Shown: piece by piece, positions 30,878-44,066 of the stretch | Layout: the number at the start of each line of letters is the position of its first letter | Position numbering within the stretch: the first letter of the stretch is position 1 | NCBI GenBank assembly: GCA_964035545.1 | Contig: OZ037773.1 | Coordinates: forward strand, 7,495,751-7,559,750 | DNA length: 64,000 nt | From: Bugula neritina | Taxonomy: Eukaryota > Bryozoa > Gymnolaemata > Cheilostomatida > Bugulidae | Reading direction: 5' to 3' | Position numbers and translations under genes: made by a program | The notes under the pieces: model-generated | Seen by the model: only the letters and a program-made list of their open reading frames with translations | What the model was told of the DNA's origin: nothing | Databases searched by the model: none

Positions 30878-33800
30878 TAGTATCCATAGTTGTAACCTAG
30901 ATACAAACAACATATGCACTATATTCATGAAGTGAACAAATTAGAATTAGTCTAACTGAGGCAAACATTTTTACTTTAGTAAATGTTGTAGAAGAATAAA
31001 GCTGGAAGGAGAGCTAGCTATTATTAAACATCATTATTTATATTGATACGTACTGAAAATTTGAAGTTACTTTTTGTTTCAGAGTAAAGATGGAAACTTA
31101 TTTATAGACCGTATATGCACAATAGGTACTGCATTGATTTAAAAGTGTGTACTCTCGCAAACAAAGTGAATTGCCGCTACACATAAATTAACCTTATGAA
31201 GTTATGGGAACATTATACAAATTATATTATATCACTTACGAAAGAAAATTTGGATTAAATTTTCTGGTGTTAGTAAAGTTTAATGTTTAGTTTAGTATAT
31301 CAACTTACACTTCTTGGTGTGATAACAAGCTTTAGTTTCTTGTTTGGATCCATAGCAGTATTTACCACCATAAGCTGGTGGAGGGTTTGTACAGCTTCTG
31401 GTTCTGGTCTGAGAGCCAGTTCCACATGTACCAGAGCAAGAAGACCAGTGAGTCCAGTATGTCCAACCTCCATCAACTGGAAAATGATGCACACATTTAT
31501 TGTTGGTGGTTTCGCTTTGCATTGTTTTCAAAAAGTATCATAATATTATGACAAGTGACAACACCCAAATTTTATTTTTATTAACAAACAGTATTAGCTG
31601 TCTTGATTTGCAAGCCTAGACACCAAAACCCTTTCCATTTATTGTGTAGAAAAGTAGCACATAAAATACTACTATGTAAGCTAATATGTTATGCGCAATT
31701 TTACTTAAAATTACATTTATAGACCCAATTTCTCTTTTGCACTGTATAAAAAAGGAACACCTTTCTTTCTTTACGTACCTTTACATTTCTGGACATTACA
31801 CTTGACTAACTGTTTAGCAATTCCATAGCAATCATCTCCCCCGTAAGATGGAGCTGGGTTGGTACAGGTTCTGGTTCTGTGTTTATCTCCACCTCCACAT
31901 GTGGCTGAACAATCAGAGTAATAGCTCCACTCGCTCCATCCTCCATTTACTGTAAGAGAATAAATTAATTAAAAAACTTTACTTTTGAATAAAATTTGAA
32001 TGATCACGTACATAACATTAGCAGAAGAAAACAATAGTTAAACAATCAAAAAACAAAAGATCAATCATCTGAACATCAAGTTTTGAAGATTTAATATTTC
32101 TGCTATATGTTGGTGGCATAAAAAACGCAATCAATTTTGTTTGATAAAAGAAATATTGCATTTCAAGTTATAATAAGATTGTTGTACCTTTACAGTATTG
32201 AGTGTTGCATGCCACAGTCTCTTTTTCACTTCCATAGCAGTCATCTCCTCCGTAAGATGGAGCTGGGTTGGTACAAGTTCTGGTTTTGTGTTTGTATCCA
32301 CCTCCACATGTGGCTGAGCAAACAGAGTAATGGCTCCACTCACTCCATCCTCCGTGAACTAGTAGAAAACAGATAAAATTTACACCAGTAATATATCTTA
32401 TTGCAGTATTGTAAGCAATAAAATGAACACCCCAATAAATCAACGCGAAAAAGCTGACTATTTAAGCAAATATTTACCTTTACAGTTTTGAGTGTTACAA
32501 GCTACTGTCTCTTTTTCACTTCCATAGCAATCATCTCCTCCGTAAGATGGTGCTGGGTTGGTGCAGGTTCTGGTCTTATGTTTATATCCACCTCCACATG
32601 TGGCTGAACAAACAGAGTAATGGCTCCACTCACTCCATCCTCCATTCACTGTAGAGGCAATAAAGTGCAAAATACAAAAGTGAACCCTTAAGCTCAAACA
32701 AAGCCAATACCAATCCAAGGAATAATACTACTTCAGAGTAACTTAAATTTATTCAAAAAATTGCCAAGTATATGTCCAAGAAATTTTGAATTTTATTTCT
32801 TAATGCTATAAGAACATAAAACTCAAAATTATTATCTCACCCTTGCAGTAATGAGTGTTACATGGTACAACTTCCTTTGCAATGCCATAGCAATCATCTC
32901 CTCCGTAAGATGGTGCTGGGTTGGTACAAGTTCTGGTTCTGTGTTTATCTCCACCTCCACATGTGGCTGAGCAATCAGAGTAATAGCTCCACTCACTCCA
33001 TCCTCCATTAACTAGAAAAAAACAAGTTAATTAAAAAAGTTTTAAATTTGAATAAAATTTGATTGATTACATAACATTAGCAGAAGAAAACAATATTTAG
33101 ACAATCAAAAAACAAAAATTCATTTATCTGAACATCAAGTTTTGAGGATTTAATTTTTCTTTAGTGGCATAAAAGCTCCAATCAATTTTATTTGATAGAA
33201 GAAAAATTGTATTGTAAGTTGTAATAAAATTGTTGTACCTTTACAGTCTTGCGTGTTACATTTCACGACTTCCTTTTCACTTCCGTAGCAATCATCACCT
33301 CCGTAAGATGGCGCTGGGTTGGTACAGGTTCTGGTCTTATGTTTGTATCCACCTCCACATGTGGCTGAACAAACAGAGTAATGGCTCCACTCACTCCATC
33401 CTCCGTGAACTAGTAGAAAACAAATAAAATTTACACCAGTAATATATCTTCTTCCAGTATTGTAAGCAATAAACTGAACACTACCAGTAAACCAAAGCAA
33501 AAAAAAACTGACTATTGAAGCAAATATTTACCTTTACAGTCTTGAGTGTTACAGGCTACTGTCTCTTTTTCACTTCCATAGCAATCATCTCCTCCGTAAG
33601 ATGGTGCTGGGTTGGTACAGGTTCTGGTCTTATGTTTGTATCCACCTCCACATGTGGCTGAACAAACAGAGTAATGGCTCCACTCGCTCCAACCTCCATT
33701 TACTATAGAAGAAATAAAGTGCAAAATTGGAAAGTGAACTTTTAAACCCTTCAGCAAAGCCAATATCAATGAAAGGAATAATACAAATTCCAAGTCGTTT

Positions 33801-36704
33801 GAACGGTAAATTTAAAATAAGAGAGCTTTATTTTTCACTGCTGTGAAAATATAAGTTTTAAAATTATTATCTCACCCTTGCAGTAATGAGTGTTACATGC
33901 TACAACTTCTTTTTCACTTCCATAGCAATTATGTCCTCCGTAAGCAGGAGCTGGGTTGGTACAAGTTCTGGTTCTGTGTTTATCTCCACCTCCACATGTG
34001 GCTGAACAGTCAGAGTAATAGCTCCACTCACTCCATCCTCCATTTACTGTAAGAGAATAAATTGATTAACTAGGTTGAGACTTCAATAAGTTTTTACTGA
34101 TTGCATACATAACAAAGAGGTAAACAATAAATGAATATATAAAAAGTGATTTATCTAAAAATTGAGTCTTAAGGATCTAAACTTTGCATATATGTATTTG
34201 TGCTAGAAAAATAAAATAAAATTCATTTGACAGAAAAAATAATGTATTTTGAGTTATAAGATTGTTGTACCTTTACAGTCATGTGTGTTGCACTTCACAA
34301 TTTCCTTTTCATTTCCGTAACAGTCGTCTCCTCCGTAAGATGGAGCTGGGTTGGTACAAGTTCTGGTTCTGTGTTTATCTCCACCTCCACATGTGGCTGA
34401 ACAATCAGAGTAATAGCTCCACTCACTCCATCCTCCATTAACTAAAAGAATATAAATTAATTGATTAGGTTTAAATTTGAATAAAATTATATTTGTTACA
34501 AACTAAGAGGTACACAATAAATGAATAAATCAAAAAGCAAAACTGATTTATCGAAAAATTTAGATTTAATGATTCAAATTTTCCATGGTGTATTGTTGAC
34601 ACGGAAATACAATTGCATTAGTTTTATTGAAAAAATATTAAATTTTAAGTTATAATAAGATTGTTGTACCTTTACAGTATTGAGTGTTGCATGCCACAGT
34701 CTCTTTTTCACTTCCATAACAATCGTTTCCTCCGTAAGATGGAGCTGGGTTGGTGCAAGTTCTGGTCTTATGTTTGTATCCACCTCCACATGTGACTGAA
34801 CAATCAGAGTAATGGCTCCACTCGCTCCAACCTCCATTAACTAGAAAAACAAAAATGTCCGACATGAAAAAATGAAGCTAAGAGTTTTACTACAAAAAAC
34901 TTTTTAAACTGATAAGAAACACTATATAAGTTTATTATTTCAACATTACTATAAAATATACGTTTTAAAAGTATTAATTTACCCCTGCAGTAATGAGTGT
35001 TGCACTTCACGACTTCTTTTCCACTTCCATAGCAATCATCTCCCCCGTAAGCTGGAGCTGGGTTGGTACAGGTTCTAGTTTTATTTTGGAGTCCACCTCC
35101 ACAGTTAGCTGAACAAGCAGAGTAATAGGTCCACTCGCTCCATCCTCCATTTACTGTAATAAAAACTATTTGTTTGAACAAGAAGCTCCTAAGGTTAGAG
35201 TATGAAAGTTTCTGCTATGACATTTACATCAACTTGGAAAATTAAAAGTATGTTTGCCTCTTTTTAATGTTAAAAAAGTTATTCTTTGAAATTGTCAAAT
35301 ATTGATTAAGCCTCACCTGCACAGTGATTTCCATAGCAAGCTGTAGTTTCAGTAGAGCTACCATAACAATCTGAACCACCATATGATGGAGCTGGGTTGG
35401 TACAAGTTCTAGATCTAGATTTATATCCTGTGCCACATTTCTTAGAACATTCTCCATAATATCCCCACTCACTCCATCCTCCATTTACTAAAATAAAAAA
35501 TAATTTTTGCGCCACAAAGGGTTTTCATTGTTTATAGCTCAAATGTACCTGCGACTACATTCACAAAACCCTAAAAAGGCAACTATTTTTTGGCATCAAT
35601 TTAATGCTTACAATGGCAAAACTTAAGATTGCAAACATAAAAAGACAAACTCAATCTCACCTGCACAGTGAGTCCCATAGCAAGCTGTAGTTTCAGTGGA
35701 GCTACCATAGCAATCTGAACCACCATATGATGGAGCTGGGTTGGTACAGGTTCTAGATCTAGATTTATATCCTGTACCACATTTCTTAGAACATTCTCCA
35801 TAATATCCCCATTCACTCCATCCTCCATTTACTAAAATACAAAAGAATTAAATTATATACTTTTAGCTGCAATGAAATATGATGAAATAGTTGTAACATT
35901 AAATAAACAACAAACCTGAATTGCCAAATTATGTTAAATTGATCTTTTGATATTTTAATTCGCATTAGCTTTTTTATTCTAAAACCATTAAGTTTAATTT
36001 TAAACCTAACTTTCATTATCATTTCACCTTTGCAATATTGTGTGTTGCACTTCACGGTTTCCTTTTCACTTCCATAGCAATCATCTCCTCCGTAAGCTGG
36101 AGCTGGGTTGGTACAAGTTCTAGTTCTAGATTTATATCCTGTACCACAGCTTTTAGAACAATCTCCGTAATATCCCCACTCACTCCATCCTCCATTTACT
36201 GTGAAAATAGTTTTTATATAAAATCCAAATTATTATTGTATTGTTACTTCAAATGCTTGCAACAAGGGCTTGAAATGTTTTTTGATATTGCATGAAGTTG
36301 ATGTTAGTAAAGCTCTACCAGACTTACCTTTACTGTAGTGAGAATACTTGTTAACATAACTGCTATAATTGTAGTTAGCAGCCAAAGCCACGCCTGCATA
36401 AAACAAAGCACACTTTTAATACAGTTCATGTACAAGGTATATAGTTATAATATAACAAAACTCAAAGGGAACTGAAGTATTTTACTGTTTCAAACTGCTT
36501 TCTATCTAACATATTGTTCATATTGGCTACACTGAAAGAGCTACCCTTTTTATTTCCTCAATCAAATAATATTTGCTATTTATGCTCACTTAAGTTGAGC
36601 ATTTAATCTAAACTTTATATGGTGCCCTGGCATATTCTATAATAGATTTAATAATTTTTCTACTCACCTATAACAGCGTAAAAGGCAAAAACCTCAGCTT
36701 TCAT
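30877..36704 (-). CDS. Gene B: secreted protein with 14 TSP1 domains and Tyr-rich tail
   Basis: Tandem paralogue of gene A, 837 residues. Exons in transcript order: 36704-36668 (signal start), 36393-36328 ([17 protein letters not shown]), TSP1 exons 36198-36028, 35831-35661, 35487-35317, 35153-34983, 34840-34670, 34441-34271, 34046-33876, 33702-33532, 33409-33239, 33011-32841, 32648-32478, 32358-32188, 31949-31779, 31476-31309, and tail exon 30896-30877 (CYNYGY). Every boundary is GT-AG and in phase 1 until the last TSP1 exon, whose donor T|GTAAGT splits the Cys codon of the tail. Domains 1-3 are the GYYG type; domain 4 is the [13 protein letters not shown] type; domains 9 and 12 start VHGGW. 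It has no membrane segment. Domains 4-11 of B match domains 3-10 of A one to one, and 12-14 match 14-16. Confidence 0.88.
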
Positions 36705-36721
36705 GGTAATGACAGTCTATA

Positions 36722-37070
36722 TCTATAAAAATACAAATTGATATAGTTTTAAACAATAATAGATAAGAACTATTTGACGTAATTCACTAAAAGTTTACTT
36801 TCAAATCATAGGTAATAACATATGCAGCAGATTGTTCAATAGTTATATAGGACTTCTATTATATAATTATCACAATTTTTATAAACTAAAAAATGCATCA
36901 AAGCACAATATTCAAAAAACAGTTTTAGCTAAATGCGTTGTTAGTAAAAAATTATTAGATAATTGAAGAATTAACTGTCTCTCAACTCACACTCTGCAGT
37001 ACCAACTCAGTTGAACAGTTTCAATCGTTGTGTGATTAAAACTGATTTCTCGCTTCTTTATATACTAAAG
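36722..37070 (-). promoter_or_regulatory. Promoter and noncoding first exon of gene B
   Basis: TATATAAAG reads on the minus strand at 37064-37056. The noncoding exon ends at donor AGT|GTGAGT near 36990; the next exon starts at 36722 after TTTTATAG, with the ATG at 36704. The sequence closely follows the gene A promoter; the donor is GTGAGT instead of GTAAGT. Confidence 0.65.
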
Positions 37071-40000
37071 GAATTCCACATTATCATCTATATTCAATTG
37101 CACATTTATTACTCAACTTTAACTGTAACTTGATGGTCTTATAATGACTTGACACTATTACCATATTGTTACCTTCCTACTTCAATTAAATTATTTATAA
37201 CGAGTGACTAATATGCAGTAACGTCTTTCATTCAGGAGTGAAATCACTGGAAAGGAGTTGTGCAAGAATGTTTTTAACAAGGAAGTGTTAAACTGCACGT
37301 ACTTTATTTTGGCTTGAATGCATTTTCAGATCAAAATTATTTAAATTAATAAGTGATAATGTGGAAAGGATGCTCATTATACTGGATTGCATGCTTGAAT
37401 CTGTTATACCAGTGCAATATAGCCATTATAACAGCTATTCATTTATTTTTAGGCATGCAAACACAATTTAATTAACACTAGTGCCAGCAAATTGTTTCTA
37501 ATGCATATGGTGTTAAATCGGGTACAAGAACGAGTTTTGCATGAGCAAATAAGCTCAACACAAAACTAATTCATATTATTCTCTATTTGTGTTTACGAAA
37601 TGTTTGCTGTTTAACCAATGCAACAATTTTAAATCAGAAGCTCAATTGAGATCAAGAAGTTTTAGATGCACTAAAAGCTACTAGCAATTACAGCCTGCGT
37701 CTCTGTTTACCTCGTTCTCTGCACTCAAAAGCAGGTCTATAATTCTATTAAACAGTAATATTATACACTGTCAGCGGGTATATTACACAGTAAAAGTGTA
37801 GTAGGCTACAATAACTGTAAAATAGCAATAAATACCTTCAGCTTACTTTCTAAACTCAGGGATGTATCTTGATGCTCCCCATCACAATTAGAGATTGATT
37901 CAAGTTTAAACAGTATGCAGTTCTACATGAATTTTAGAATATTTTTCTAGAATGTATTTGAACTGAAAAATGCAATCTAATTAGAATCTAAAAGTGCTTT
38001 CAGTGCTTTCATATAGAAAACTAGCTATATAGATGAAGACCGACATGCATTTTATAAGATAATCTACAATCTGTGCATGATGCATATAATGATAGAATTT
38101 AAATAGGTTCTTTCTTTTTGTTAGTAGTACTTACTTCCAAGCAGCAAAATAATTACCCAAAAAAAATTTGGAATACCATATTATTATAATAGTATATATA
38201 TATAACATCATAATATCAAGGCAATATGTCATATAGATATTTATTCTCATATAAAATATAAAAAACTGCACAATTTGTATGTATGTATTTAACAATAATT
38301 GTTGAAACACTTGCAGGTTCTGTTATTACAATATTTTAAATTAAGAAACAAATGTCCTATTACTTCTATATGCATGTTTTGTTCATCATGTGAGTTATGT
38401 ATGTATACAATGCATATCATATGATGATCATCTGTATAATAAGATATCCAGCTGTATAGCTTCAAATATCTGCTAGAGTAGCTGTACTCAATGCTAAAGT
38501 TGTCATTTTGAACTAGAAATAATAAAGTTAATAATATAGTACTAAGCTGCAGATGGGGATAAATTTCCTTTAATCTGTAAAAGGCAAACTGTATGCTTTA
38601 CAAAAACATTTGTACTTGTCTATTCAATTACCACAGATGGTTTCAACTAGAATTTTTTTTTATCCAAGTGCATTACAATCATGTTTTTTCAGCATTTTGT
38701 AGTGAATCCTTATTCATTTCGCCACCAGAAATCAAATTACTTAATGTACAACCGCTGGCGAAGCTAGTGGCACAATGCAAGATCACTCTGACGCCCAAGT
38801 TACGTTCTGCATGTCCAAAAAGTGTGTGAAAACTGATAAAAAGTGACGGTGAGAATTTACAGCACCATTCAGTAATAGATTAGGAATCTCAAAACAAGTG
38901 CAATAATTTACGTTAGTCTATAAAGAAGGAATTAAACTCGTTTGAGGAAATTTCAAATATCTAATCATTGAAACTATTACTTAGTTTCTCCATAGAATAG
39001 ACATTTATAATTTATTAAGGCTTAGTCACCTGACCGTTGAGGTGATCCATGATATCATACGATCTAAATACAGATATGTCAAATGATAAATTACTCTATT
39101 GCTACAGCGAACTGTCAAATGATAAATTACTTAATTGCTACAGCGAGCTGTGGAAAAAAATTTTTCATTAACCAATGGGGAAAACTATGGTTGCATTTTT
39201 ATCACAAATAATTAGTTAGCTTGGCTTTGCTTCAAAGAGATGAAGTCAGAGGTGAGGTCATGTATTAGGTAGATAAGGGCATACCATCAGGTACAGGTAT
39301 ACTCACCTGTAGCAGGATGTACGAGTGTGCACGGTAAAGGAAGTTATGTATAGTAGACAGACGTTCTTGTGTCAGATATGGTGTAAGAGGTGTGGTTTTG
39401 TGATACTTCAGCTGAATCACTTGTAGAAGAAAGAGCTATAGAGATGATGGTAGAACTTAGTTGAAGACAAGAACACTAAATAAAATCTTATGCCAGAAAA
39501 TTAAATTTAAATCCTTAAGATATTTTGGGAAAATGTCCTTATTAGGTAACAACAGATAATTAATATACTGGTAACCTGTACCAATTTACAAAACAATGGT
39601 ATATGTACACTTTTTTGATATATTATATCAAAACAGTGTAGGCCTATACCATTATTAATAATTTTTTTTTACAATACTCCAGATTATTCGTAATATGCAT
39701 TCTGGCTTTTTTCTTCCTTTGAGCGATTGAAGCAATTTTAACCACCAGTGGCTTGCTAGGCCTATCTTGTTGTGCATGGACCATTATATCTTCTTGTTAG
39801 CCAGATTTTCATCAGCCACATGGAGGTCAGAGGTTGGATTTTATATAGGGCCATTATTAATAATAACAACAATAATACATGTAAATGCATTATCAGGTTC
39901 CTAAACATTCTGCTGATCCTGTACTCTACACAAGATGATGATTTACTGCTGCGGGGTATCTTATATATAATATTGGTACAAGTGCAACAAAACTTTGAAC

Positions 40001-41690
40001 AGTAAACAGCATGATACACTTGCATATGTGACAAGAAATTCTGAACATTTTATGTTGTAACACTAATAATAATGCAATCTTTAAACATGTGCACTTAGTT
40101 AGAAATTTGGACATTTGTTGCTAGATATTTTAGATAATTTCAAAATTCTTGTTGCTCAATTATATGTCACTCAAACTGATGCTGGAAGATTTTACATAAT
40201 TTATAAGCTAAGAAACACATTTATAAACTAAATTTATTTAATTTTTACTTAATTAACTTTGTTTTGCAAAGAAACACATACTTCAGCAATTTTTTATAGA
40301 AAAACTTTGCCTCCGCTGGGATTCGAACCACAGACCTCCAGCTTGCAAGCAAGTGTGCCAACCATTACACCATGGGGGCTACTGGGTAAACTCAATACTA
40401 CATCCCACCCAATTCTCAAGAACTCCACTGGCCTCTCCTCTACTCCTTCAGTCTTCAGGCTCCCCTGGCCACTCAACTCCCTCGGAGTACTACTACACTT
40501 TACTAAAGGCTGAAATTTAAAAAAAGATGTTTTTTACTCAAATATTTATATTTATGATTTATAGATATTATATATATACATGTACAATGAACCCCATAAC
40601 AAGGACAAATAATCTATTCTTTTGTAGTTTGTCATGCAGCATTGTTTTATTGCTTTTCAAGTTAAAAATATCATAGTGACTCATCACATAACAACGTCAT
40701 TATGTCGCTGCACAAAATTTATAACTTTCACATAATCTTAAAAACATATTTTTCATTTTCATTTTTTATTGGATGAAACGCCATCACTGATAAGAGTGTT
40801 CTGCATTGGCAAATTACTTAATGCAAAAAATTACAGCATATTTAAAAACTATGCAGTTCAACAAGATGATTATAATAAATGCTGAGTAATACATAAGACT
40901 ATAAGTGGAGTTATTGCCACACTTCTAAAGATAAGATTATTATCCTATTATAAGCTAAAAATAAAAATCTACAGTCTGTTGAAATTTCCTAGTTGCTTCC
41001 ATGTTTTAGATAATCTCATATAAATTTATGCAAATAAATGCATTAGATTAAAAAAAACTAGTTAAAATTCAATTTTGTTGCACCTCATAGAATTTATAAA
41101 ATTCTTATTATATCTCACCAAAATATTTTATGTAACAAGATCAAATAATTAATGACTATGTTTAGCAACATTGACAGCAGTAATAGAGCACCAACAAATG
41201 ACTTTTTTCTAGAAATGAACTGAAAAGCATAATATTAAGTATATATTGATATAAATTTTATAATTTTATGAAATATTTGGAGTTTTCAACACTTGAATTT
41301 CAACTTGATCTTGATAGAAAATGTTGGTCACTGAATTCCGGCACTAAAGTGTTTTACTGGTGTCTTCAAGAAATTTCTGAAACGCACTTATATATTTACT
41401 AATTTCAATACTAAAATAAAAATTCCTTTTGGTTAGCTAAAATTTTTATTATCTAAATAAAAACTTTATTAATATGTATCTTTTTACATTCCTTTTCATC
41501 TTACTTCAAAAATACTTTCCAATTTATCAAAAATTGCTTTTTGTATTATTGGCTAGTTTTTATCAGAAAGCTGAGTGTTATAAGTATTGAACTGTCAACC
41601 GCTGAGATTAAACAATAAATCGAGGTACTGATAGTATAATATTGAAGAGGTCATGTGGCAGGTCATCGGATCTCGTGACACAAAACTGAT
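37071..41690. other. Intergenic between gene B and gene C
   Basis: 37.07-39.14 kb is the duplicated upstream flank of gene B. 39.15-41.69 kb is unique AT-rich DNA containing the tRNA-derived element near 40.3-40.5 kb. No gene with splice-consistent coding sequence was found. Confidence 0.55.
40294..40513 (-). mobile_element. tRNA-derived SINE or pseudo-tRNA element
   Basis: On the minus strand 40379-40308 is a 72-nt tRNA-like unit: a D-arm box A (TGGTGTAATGGTTGG), a CTTGCAAG-type anticodon loop reading GCA, and box B GGTTCGAATCC. The acceptor stem pairs at five of seven positions and the anticodon stem does not pair, so it is not a working tRNA. The adjacent 130 bp (40380-40513) is clearly more GC-rich than the surroundings and probably belongs to the same element. 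The open frames across it are by-products. Confidence 0.6.
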
Positions 41691-41696
41691 AAACTT

Positions 41697-42142
41697 TGCT
41701 ATATAAGTAAACTGATTTTTCATTATATTCGGAATAAAATCATATCTACATTGAAAAAAGATTTTTCAAGAAGTATGTGAGTAAAATACTATATATTATA
41801 ATTTGTCTTTTAAAATATAAGTTAATAATAGTATTATCAACAGCTGGTTAAAATAATGCTTTAAGGCAGAATGAATATATTGCGCACTGACGTTTGACCC
41901 AATACCCGTATTTTAATGAAAAACCTTTAGTTAACTTGTATTATAATAATATAATGTATTTTACTGCTTTTATAGTTCAAAACAAAAATACTGCAATGCA
42001 TGTTTGCATATGTTTAAAGTTTATTTACTCTATGGGTTTATTAAATAATTATAATGTAAATTGTATAAGTTCATATATTTACTATTTATTATACAACCTA
42101 TATGTTTCATTTTTCCTTATTTTGCAGATCAACTGCTACATT
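41697..42142 (+). promoter_or_regulatory. Probable promoter and noncoding first exon of gene C
   Basis: TATATAAG occurs at about 41700, and a donor GTGAGT follows at 41777 after a plausible 50-nt noncoding exon. The coding exon begins after TTTGCAG at 42128, 15 nt before the ATG. The spacing matches genes A, B, D, E and F, which all have a noncoding first exon. Confidence 0.45.
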
Positions 42143-43903
42143 ATGAGAGGACAATTCCTGTGTCTGTTGGCCCTTTTAGGTACGTAATAATATATCAGAA
42201 CATAAAATATGTTTTGTTTGCTCAATGCTGTAATAGTGTTGATTAGTAAATTCACTCTTAATTATCGGTAAATTTTTTCTTAAAACGTAAATAATGTGTG
42301 TAGCGTTGGCATGGAAACGGAAAATAATATATAATGTAAAATTGACCAATTTCTAAGCAAGCAGAAATTCTTATTTATTATTATTCACACAACAAAAGTT
42401 GTCACCTTAACAGAATTTGTCACAAGTGCTGTTTATAACTTTGTGTATTATATTGTCTATACAGGCTTGGCAGCAGCAACTAACTACCATTATAGTAGTT
42501 ACTATGGCAACAAATATTCTACCCAGAAACCATACGTCAAGAAAGGTATATATGTCTAATGGCTTATTTATAATTTATTCATGAGCAAGTAGTATAACCA
42601 TTAATTATATTATATTACAATATATTATATTACAGTATCTTATATCATATTATATCATATTATATTATTTTATTTTATATTATATTGTATCATATTATAT
42701 TATTTTATATTATATTATATCAATTAACTACCTAACCATTAATTTTTAGTTATATTTATTATAACTAATAAATCGGTTAGCTCTAAATATCAAATGAAGA
42801 TTCAAATTGAGAAATGTTCAATTGAGTGAATAGAGGATGGAGTAGTTGGGAACATTATGGTAAATATATTGCGTTCAACTTTTTATAATTTATGCCAATA
42901 TAAAAGCAGAAACTTGCAAACTAAAACCTTTGTAAATCCTTTGCTTGAAACAATTAGTTTCTATTTCAGTTAATGGAGGATGGAGTGAGTGGAGCCATTA
43001 CTCTGCTTGTTCAGCTAACTGTGGAGGTGGAGATAAATACAGAACCAGAACTTGTACCAACCCAGCTCCATCTTACGGAGGAGATGATTGCTATGGAATT
43101 GCTAAACAGTTAGTCAAGTGTAATGTCCAGAAATGTAAAGGTCTGTTTATCTATTGTTAAGAACTGAAAATTACTTTTTCTGATATCATGTTCGGCTAAA
43201 TTACCTAGACCTTGATCATCAGTACATTGAACAAAAAATGCACCATGGTTTCATGATTGAAATAGAAAATTGGGTTATATAGTTCTAGATTCATTAAACA
43301 TCTTAATATATAACCAGTTCCCAGCTTCAGTTTTTACACTTAAATTAGTGCTTGTTTTGATTAAGCAATATCAACTCTTTTAATACACGTTGTGTAGCAG
43401 CGGCAGTTGAAAACAAAGTCCAAATTAACTACAACAATAAAAAATCTTATTGTTATTAGGATACTCTGTGCATGAAAACTAAGCAAATTCACCAACAATA
43501 AATGTGTGCATTATTTTCCAGTTGATGGAGGTTGGACATACTGGACTCACTGGTCTTCTTGTTCTGGTACATGTGGAACTGGCTCTCAGACCAGAACCAG
43601 AAGCTGTACAAACCCTCCACCAGCTTATGGTGGTAAATACTGCTATGGATCCAAACAGGAATCTAAAGCTTGTTATCACACCAAGAAATGTAAGTGATTA
43701 TATTTATTTTTATAACTGTATTTACTGCAATATTGGCTAACAGTGACTAGCACAAGTACTAATGTTTTCAGTATTTTATAAATCAATGTAAGATTTTAGT
43801 GAAAGTCAGCAGTTTAAACCAGATGATGTCTGAGACACATGTTTGAGTACTTTAGATTCTACAAATTTATATTTCTATAGGCTACAGCTATGGTTTGTAC
43901 TAA
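42143..43903 (+). CDS. Gene C: short secreted protein with two TSP1 domains and Tyr-rich tail
   Basis: Predicted secreted protein of 159 residues from five coding exons: 42143-42179 (MRGQFLCLLALLG), 42465-42545 (signal end, then NYHYSSYYGNKYSTQKPY and Lys), 42970-43140 (TSP1, [16 protein letters not shown]), 43522-43689 (TSP1, [17 protein letters not shown]) and 43881-43903. The last exon completes the Cys codon split by donor T|GTAAGT and adds YSYGLY before TAA. The two domains correspond to the last two domains of A and B, so C looks like a minimal member lacking the repeated middle. A decayed exon start at 42827-42860 suggests it once had more. If the last donor is not used, the frame would stop four nucleotides later after KKCK; the tail exon is preferred because A and B have its counterpart. 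Confidence 0.85.
42605..42725. repeat. Low-complexity TATAT(C/T)ATAT tract in gene C intron
   Basis: About 120 bp of degenerate repeats of ATATTATAT and ATATCATATT lie in the intron between 42546 and 42969. No other function is visible. Confidence 0.8.
42827..42860 (+). pseudogene. Decayed start of a TSP1 exon
   Basis: After an AG at 42825-42826 the sequence reads TGAATAGAGGATGGAGTAGT and continues to CATTATGG. It aligns with the first 34 bases of intact TSP1 exons (which encode [11 protein letters not shown]) but carries a frameshift and lacks the rest of the exon. Confidence 0.6.
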
Positions 43904-44060
43904 ACACAGACTACGAGAATCTGGAAATGTTCAACCCTCTGCCAATAGTGATTGATTTGCTTTGCTTGATACATTGACTATAGTTTATATATAAAATATT
44001 GTTTGAAATAATTGTGAACCCTCCTGTTATGAGTAGCATCCATATATATAGTAGCATTTT

Positions 44061-44066
44061 AATAAA
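44061..44066 (+). terminator. Poly(A) signal of gene C
   Basis: AATAAA lies 158 nt after the stop at 43903 and is the first canonical hexamer downstream. Confidence 0.55.

Larger units (their letters stand above)
18985..39140. repeat. Tandem segmental duplication of about 10 kb
   Basis: The left copy runs about 18985-28950 and the right copy about 29787-39140, in direct orientation. Each contains gene A or B with promoter, introns and about 2 kb of upstream flank. The length difference is mostly due to the three extra TSP1 units in A and the one extra in B. The edges are read by eye and may be off by a few hundred bases. Confidence 0.85.

Noticed and set aside
39762-40114. Overlapping frames of 60-90 codons on both strands
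   Set aside because: AT-rich, no splice context, no recognised motif and mutually overlapping.
40308-40379. Functional tRNA-Cys gene on the minus strand
   Set aside because: Length, D-arm and GCA loop fit, but the anticodon stem does not pair and the acceptor and T stems have mismatches, so a pseudo-tRNA or SINE head is more likely.
40259-40513. 84-codon frame and its reverse counterpart
   Set aside because: Covers the tRNA-derived element; coding sense is not supported.
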